Assembly: GCF_011064825.1 (NCBI RefSeq)
Contig: NZ_CP048751.1
Span: forward strand, 2,852,001-2,916,000
DNA length: 64,000 nucleotides
Reading direction: 5' to 3'
Source of the DNA: Brevundimonas mediterranea
GTDB taxonomy: Bacteria; Pseudomonadota; Alphaproteobacteria; Caulobacterales; Caulobacteraceae
Positions 61,133-64,000 of this stretch are shown here, piece after piece (position 1 is the stretch's first letter; each line of letters starts with the position of its first letter). Made by a program: the position numbers and the translations under genes. The notes beneath the pieces are model-generated. The model was given only the letters and a program-made list of their open reading frames with translations. It ran no database searches and had not been told where the DNA came from.

Positions 61133-62124
61133 TGCGGGTCTTTCTGGCCGGCATACCCTTGCATGACGCGCTTGTCGTCGTGGTCGGCGACGGGGAGGCG
61201 GCGCTGGCGAAACTGCGGCTGTTCGTCGGCTCGCCCGCCCGACTGGTCTGGTTCACCCCCGGCGGCCCCCCCGACGCGGATCGCCGGCCGGCGAACGCGC
61301 CCACGCCCAGGGCTCGCGCGCCGACGCGGGCGGATTTTCAGGAGGCGCGGCTGGTCTTCATCGCTCTGGAGCAGGAGGATGAGGCCGAGGCGGTCGCCCG
61401 CGATGCGCGGGCGGCGGGCGCCCAGGTCAATGTGGTGGACCGGCCGGCCTTGAGCGATTTCCAGACGCCGGCCCTGATCGACCGGGATACGATCGTCGTC
61501 GCCATCGCGACCGGCGGCGCCGCGCCGATCCTGGCGCGGGACCTGCGCAGCCGTATCGAAGCCATACTGCCCCAAGCGCTCGGCCCCCTCGCCGAGATCG
61601 CCGGCGAGATTCGTGACCAGGTCAAGACGGGCATTCCGGACTTCATGGCGCGGCGACGGTTCTGGGAACGGGCGTTTCGCGGTCTGGCCGTTGATCTGGT
61701 CGGACAAGGGCGGATATCGGCCGCCCGCGCCGAGATGATGCGGCTTATAGAGGCGGCGGCGCCGGAGGCGGGGAGTCTGTATGGTCTGGGGGCCGGATCG
61801 GGCGATCCGGAACTTTTGACGCTCAAGGCGCTGCGGATCATGCAGGACGCCGATGTCATCCTTTACGACCCGGAGGTCTCGGAGCTCGTCCTGGCGCGGG
61901 CGCGACGTGATGCGCCTCGGCGAAACCTGGCGGACGCCGGCCCCGCCGAAGCCTGCCGTCTGATGGTCGAACATTGGACTCAAGGCGAACGCGTCGTGAG
62001 ACTGTATGCCGGCAATCCTGCGGCGTCTGAGCGGGCGAGGCGCGAGCAGGATGCCCTGAATGCAACAGGTTGCGAAATGATCGTCGTCCCGGTCGCGCTC
62101 GACGCGGCCCGTCTAGACTCTTGA
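61132..62124 (+). CDS. Precorrin-2 dehydrogenase (siroheme synthase type) with truncated methyltransferase domain
   Basis: 330 residues. The N-terminal half is the SirC/Met8-like NAD-dependent dehydrogenase/ferrochelatase: VVVVGDGEAALAKLRLFVG, VNVVDRPALSDFQTPALIDRDTIVVAIATGGAAPILARDLR. From about 215 a uroporphyrinogen-III methyltransferase domain begins (GLGAGSGDPELLTLKALRIMQDADVILYD) but stops after about 110 residues instead of about 250. SUMT activity must come from elsewhere. Siroheme is the cofactor of assimilatory nitrite reductase, explaining the location. Start overlaps the previous stop (TGATG). Confidence 0.88.
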   Translation: MRVFLAGIPLHDALVVVVGDGEAALAKLRLFVGSPARLVWFTPGGPPDADRRPANAPTPRARAPTRADFQEARLVFIALEQEDEAEAVARDARAAGAQVNVVDRPALSDFQTPALIDRDTIVVAIATGGAAPILARDLRSRIEAILPQALGPLAEIAGEIRDQVKTGIPDFMARRRFWERAFRGLAVDLVGQGRISAARAEMMRLIEAAAPEAGSLYGLGAGSGDPELLTLKALRIMQDADVILYDPEVSELVLARARRDAPRRNLADAGPAEACRLMVEHWTQGERVVRLYAGNPAASERARREQDALNATGCEMIVVPVALDAARLDS

Positions 62125-62162
62125 CGGAGGGCGCCGCTTACTCGCGTCGGGGAACATCACAA

Positions 62163-62756
62163 TTGCGTATCGCCATCGTCGACGACACCGGCCTGCGCGC
62201 GACCATCCTGAAAGAGGGGCTGGCCGAGGCGGGCTACATCGATATCGAGGTCGTGGCGCCCCACGGCGGTTTCGTCGCGCGTCTGGAACGGATGGCGCCC
62301 GACATCGTGCTGATGGACCTGGGCGATCCCAGCCGCGACACGCTCGAGGAAATGCTGACCGTCAGCCGCGCTCTGGCTCGACCCATCGCCATGTTCGTCG
62401 ACCGGTCGGACGATGCGATGATCGGCGCCGCCATTGACGCAGGGGTATCGGCCTATGTCGTCGATGGTCTCAGGAAGGAAAGGGTGAAGCCGATCCTGGA
62501 GCTGGCGATCCGCCGGTTCAACGCCTTCAACATCCTGAGGGCGGAGCGGGACGACGCGGTCACGGCCCTGGCCGACCGCAAGACCATCGATAAGGCCAAG
62601 ACCCTGCTGATGCAGGGTCGCGGTCTGTCCGAGCCCGATGCCCACGCCCTGCTGCGCTCCACCGCCATGAACCAGAGCCGCCGCATCGTCGAGGTTGCCG
62701 AAGCCTTGATCACCGCCTACGCCCTGATCGACCCACCCAAGGGAACCGGACGATGA
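62163..62756 (+). CDS. nasT: NasT-type response regulator with ANTAR RNA-binding domain
   Basis: 197 residues from TTG at 62163 (behind GGGGAAC), preferred because the receiver starts LRIAIVDDTGLRATIL there. Receiver Asp in IVLMDLGDPSRD. The C-terminal ANTAR domain spans about 130-190: ALADRKTIDKAKTLLMQGRGLSEPDAHALLRSTAMNQSRRIVEVAEALI. NasT is an antiterminator that binds leader RNA of nitrate-assimilation operons when freed from NasS. Overlaps nasS by four bases. Confidence 0.93.
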   Translation: MRIAIVDDTGLRATILKEGLAEAGYIDIEVVAPHGGFVARLERMAPDIVLMDLGDPSRDTLEEMLTVSRALARPIAMFVDRSDDAMIGAAIDAGVSAYVVDGLRKERVKPILELAIRRFNAFNILRAERDDAVTALADRKTIDKAKTLLMQGRGLSEPDAHALLRSTAMNQSRRIVEVAEALITAYALIDPPKGTGR

Positions 62757-63889
62757 CGCCGCTTTCAATCGCCTTTCTGCCCCTGACCGACAGCGCGGTG
62801 CTGGTCGCGGCCAAGGAGATGGGTTTCGCGGAAGCGGCCGGGCTGGACCTGACGCTGGTCCGCAACACCTCCTGGGCCACGGTTCGAGACCGTCTGGTCT
62901 ACGGCCAGGTTCAGGCGGCGCACATGTTGGCGCCTCTGGCCGTGGCGGTGACCTTGGGGCTCAGCCAACAGCCGACCCGGCTGGTGGCGCCCTTCCGGCT
63001 GGGGATGAACGGCAACGCCTTGACCCTGTCGCATGAGTTCGCCGCCGCCCTGGACCCGGTGCTCGCGCATCGGGTCGAGGATCCTGTCGCGACCGCCCAT
63101 GACTTCGCTTCGGCCATCGGCATGCACCGTCGCAAGCCGATCATCGGCGTGGTTCATCGGTTTTCCAGCCACGCCCTCATGCTGCGCTACTGGCTGGCGT
63201 TCGCGGGGGTCGATCCCGATCGGGACTTGACCCTGCGGGTGGCGCCGCCGTCCTTGATGGTGGAGGCGTTGCGGACCGGCGAGATCGACGGCTTCATGGC
63301 GGGCGAACCCTGGAGCAGTCTCGCCGTGGACGAAGGCCTGGGCCAGATCGCCGCTTTCGGATCACGGCTCTGGCGCCGGGGGGTGGAAAAGGTCCTGGCC
63401 GCGCGCGCCGACTGGGCCGAGGCCAATCCGGAGGTTCTGAACCGGCTCTTGATCGCCTTGGACCGTTCCGCCGCCTGGTGCGACGCGCCGGAAAATCGCC
63501 CCGCCCTGGCCCGGCTGCTGGCGGCGCCCAATTATGTGAACCAGTCGGCGGCGGTGATCGAGCGCGCCTTGGCCGGGCGACTGGTGCTCGGCCAGGGGGA
63601 AGCGCCCGTGGCCGAGGCGGACTTCCTCATGCTGCACCGCGAAGCCGCCACCGCGCCGGCGATCGATCATGGCCTGTGGATCTACTCGCAGTTCGTGCGT
63701 TGGGGCATGATCGAGGCGTCCGAAACGGCGCGCGCGGCCTCTGCGGCCGTCTTCCGTCCGGACCTGTATCGTCGCGCCGTTCCAGGCGGGGACGGGGCCG
63801 GAGCGGTCGGGAACTTCTTCGACGGCCGGCCCTTCGATCCCGACCGGATCGAGGCCTATGTCGAAAGCTTCGCCGAGGCCGCCGCATGA
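62753..63889 (+). CDS. nasS: NasS, cytoplasmic nitrate/nitrite sensor
   Basis: 378 residues, homologous to NrtA (IAFLPLTDSAVLVAAKEMGFAEAAGL, YGQVQAAHMLAPLAVAVTLGL, GMNGNALTLSH, HALMLRYWLAFAGVDP, GFMAGEPWSSLAV) but without any signal peptide. It holds NasT inactive until nitrate or nitrite binds. The order nasT-nasS is reversed compared with many proteobacteria. Confidence 0.93.
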   Translation: MTPLSIAFLPLTDSAVLVAAKEMGFAEAAGLDLTLVRNTSWATVRDRLVYGQVQAAHMLAPLAVAVTLGLSQQPTRLVAPFRLGMNGNALTLSHEFAAALDPVLAHRVEDPVATAHDFASAIGMHRRKPIIGVVHRFSSHALMLRYWLAFAGVDPDRDLTLRVAPPSLMVEALRTGEIDGFMAGEPWSSLAVDEGLGQIAAFGSRLWRRGVEKVLAARADWAEANPEVLNRLLIALDRSAAWCDAPENRPALARLLAAPNYVNQSAAVIERALAGRLVLGQGEAPVAEADFLMLHREAATAPAIDHGLWIYSQFVRWGMIEASETARAASAAVFRPDLYRRAVPGGDGAGAVGNFFDGRPFDPDRIEAYVESFAEAAA

Positions 63890-64000
63890 TCGCGGACAAA
63901 AACCTCTTTGTGCGATGCAAAATGACCCCTTGCCGAGCAGGGAGAAACGAGTCAACCTCATCGAACTGAGGCAAGGACGCCTCGGATTGGTCGGAACCCT
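63890..64000 (+). promoter_or_regulatory. Leader of the next transcription unit (window end)
   Basis: After nasS the shared TTGTGCGATGCAA motif (63908-63920) is followed by a hairpin CCCT...AGGG (63927-63942) and a 5-bp stem with hexaloop, CCTCA TCGAAC TGAGG (63956-63971). Closely spaced hairpins suit a NasT leader, but neither loop clearly shows A1/G4. The next gene, probably nitrate or nitrite reductase, is outside. Confidence 0.45.

Noticed and set aside
63926..63943. First hairpin of the final leader as a canonical ANTAR hexaloop
   Set aside because: The loop is eight bases or a bulged triloop and lacks the A1/G4 pattern.

Overview
The window is high-GC DNA with the gene content and order of a Caulobacteraceae alphaproteobacterium, most likely a Brevundimonas-like organism. 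Evidence: rpoC followed by rpsL-rpsG-fusA-tuf, an RNase E with a long acidic/Arg-rich tail, FixLJ-FixK oxygen control and TonB-receptor use. No 16S gene is present, so genus is an inference.

Layout. (1) 0-9.5 kb: end of rpoC, two small tandem paralogous membrane-anchored proteins of unknown role, then the str operon. (2) 9.5-23.8 kb: ordinary chromosomal genes (DsbA-like thioredoxin protein, M48 peptidase, rne, amidase, SDR, J-domain protein, BolA, hybrid histidine kinase, RcnB-like protein, ATP-dependent DNA ligase, two envelope/stress genes). (3) 23.9-34.1 kb: a mosaic mobile region. It opens with a 45-bp 3' fragment of a tRNA-Lys(CUU) gene, an attachment-site scar, beside a broken tyrosine integrase. 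It continues with an in-frame SelD::ArdC chimera, an S8 protease/metallo-beta-lactamase gene pair, an oriT with an RK2-type nic sequence, mobC and a MOB_P-type relaxase, a paired operator, and truncated gene pieces. (4) 34.2-56.1 kb: a low-oxygen and nitrogen-oxide island. It holds nnrU, nrdG, a split nrdD, nnrS, three Crp/Fnr regulators, fixLJ, pseudoazurin, alternative oxidase, hemN, nirK, the O2-independent ubiquinone genes ubiTUV, a chorismate mutase, and a TonB receptor-cupin-membrane protein operon. (5) 56.5-64 kb: nitrate assimilation: an ABC transporter with tandem-ATPase fusion, a siroheme enzyme, nasT and nasS, with an RNA leader suited to NasT antitermination.

How it fits together. 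A heme-PAS FixL senses oxygen and signals through FixJ to a FixK-type regulator. FNR/FixK boxes (TTGAN-N4-NTCAA) sit upstream of nrdD/nnrS, a Crp/Fnr gene, nirK and the ubiTUV operon. A second class, TTGCG-N4-CGCAA (NnrR type, NO-responsive), sits upstream of pseudoazurin and between the TonB receptor and an nnrR-like gene. Under low oxygen the cell would switch to anaerobic dNTP synthesis, anaerobic heme and quinone synthesis, and copper-dependent nitrite respiration (pseudoazurin to NirK), with an NO-insensitive alternative oxidase. No NO reductase or N2O reductase gene lies in the window.

The most unusual items are the glycyl-radical domain of the anaerobic ribonucleotide reductase encoded as a separate 59-residue protein, the SelD::ArdC fusion, the S8-protease/MBL pair beside the transfer origin, and the two-class regulatory site map.
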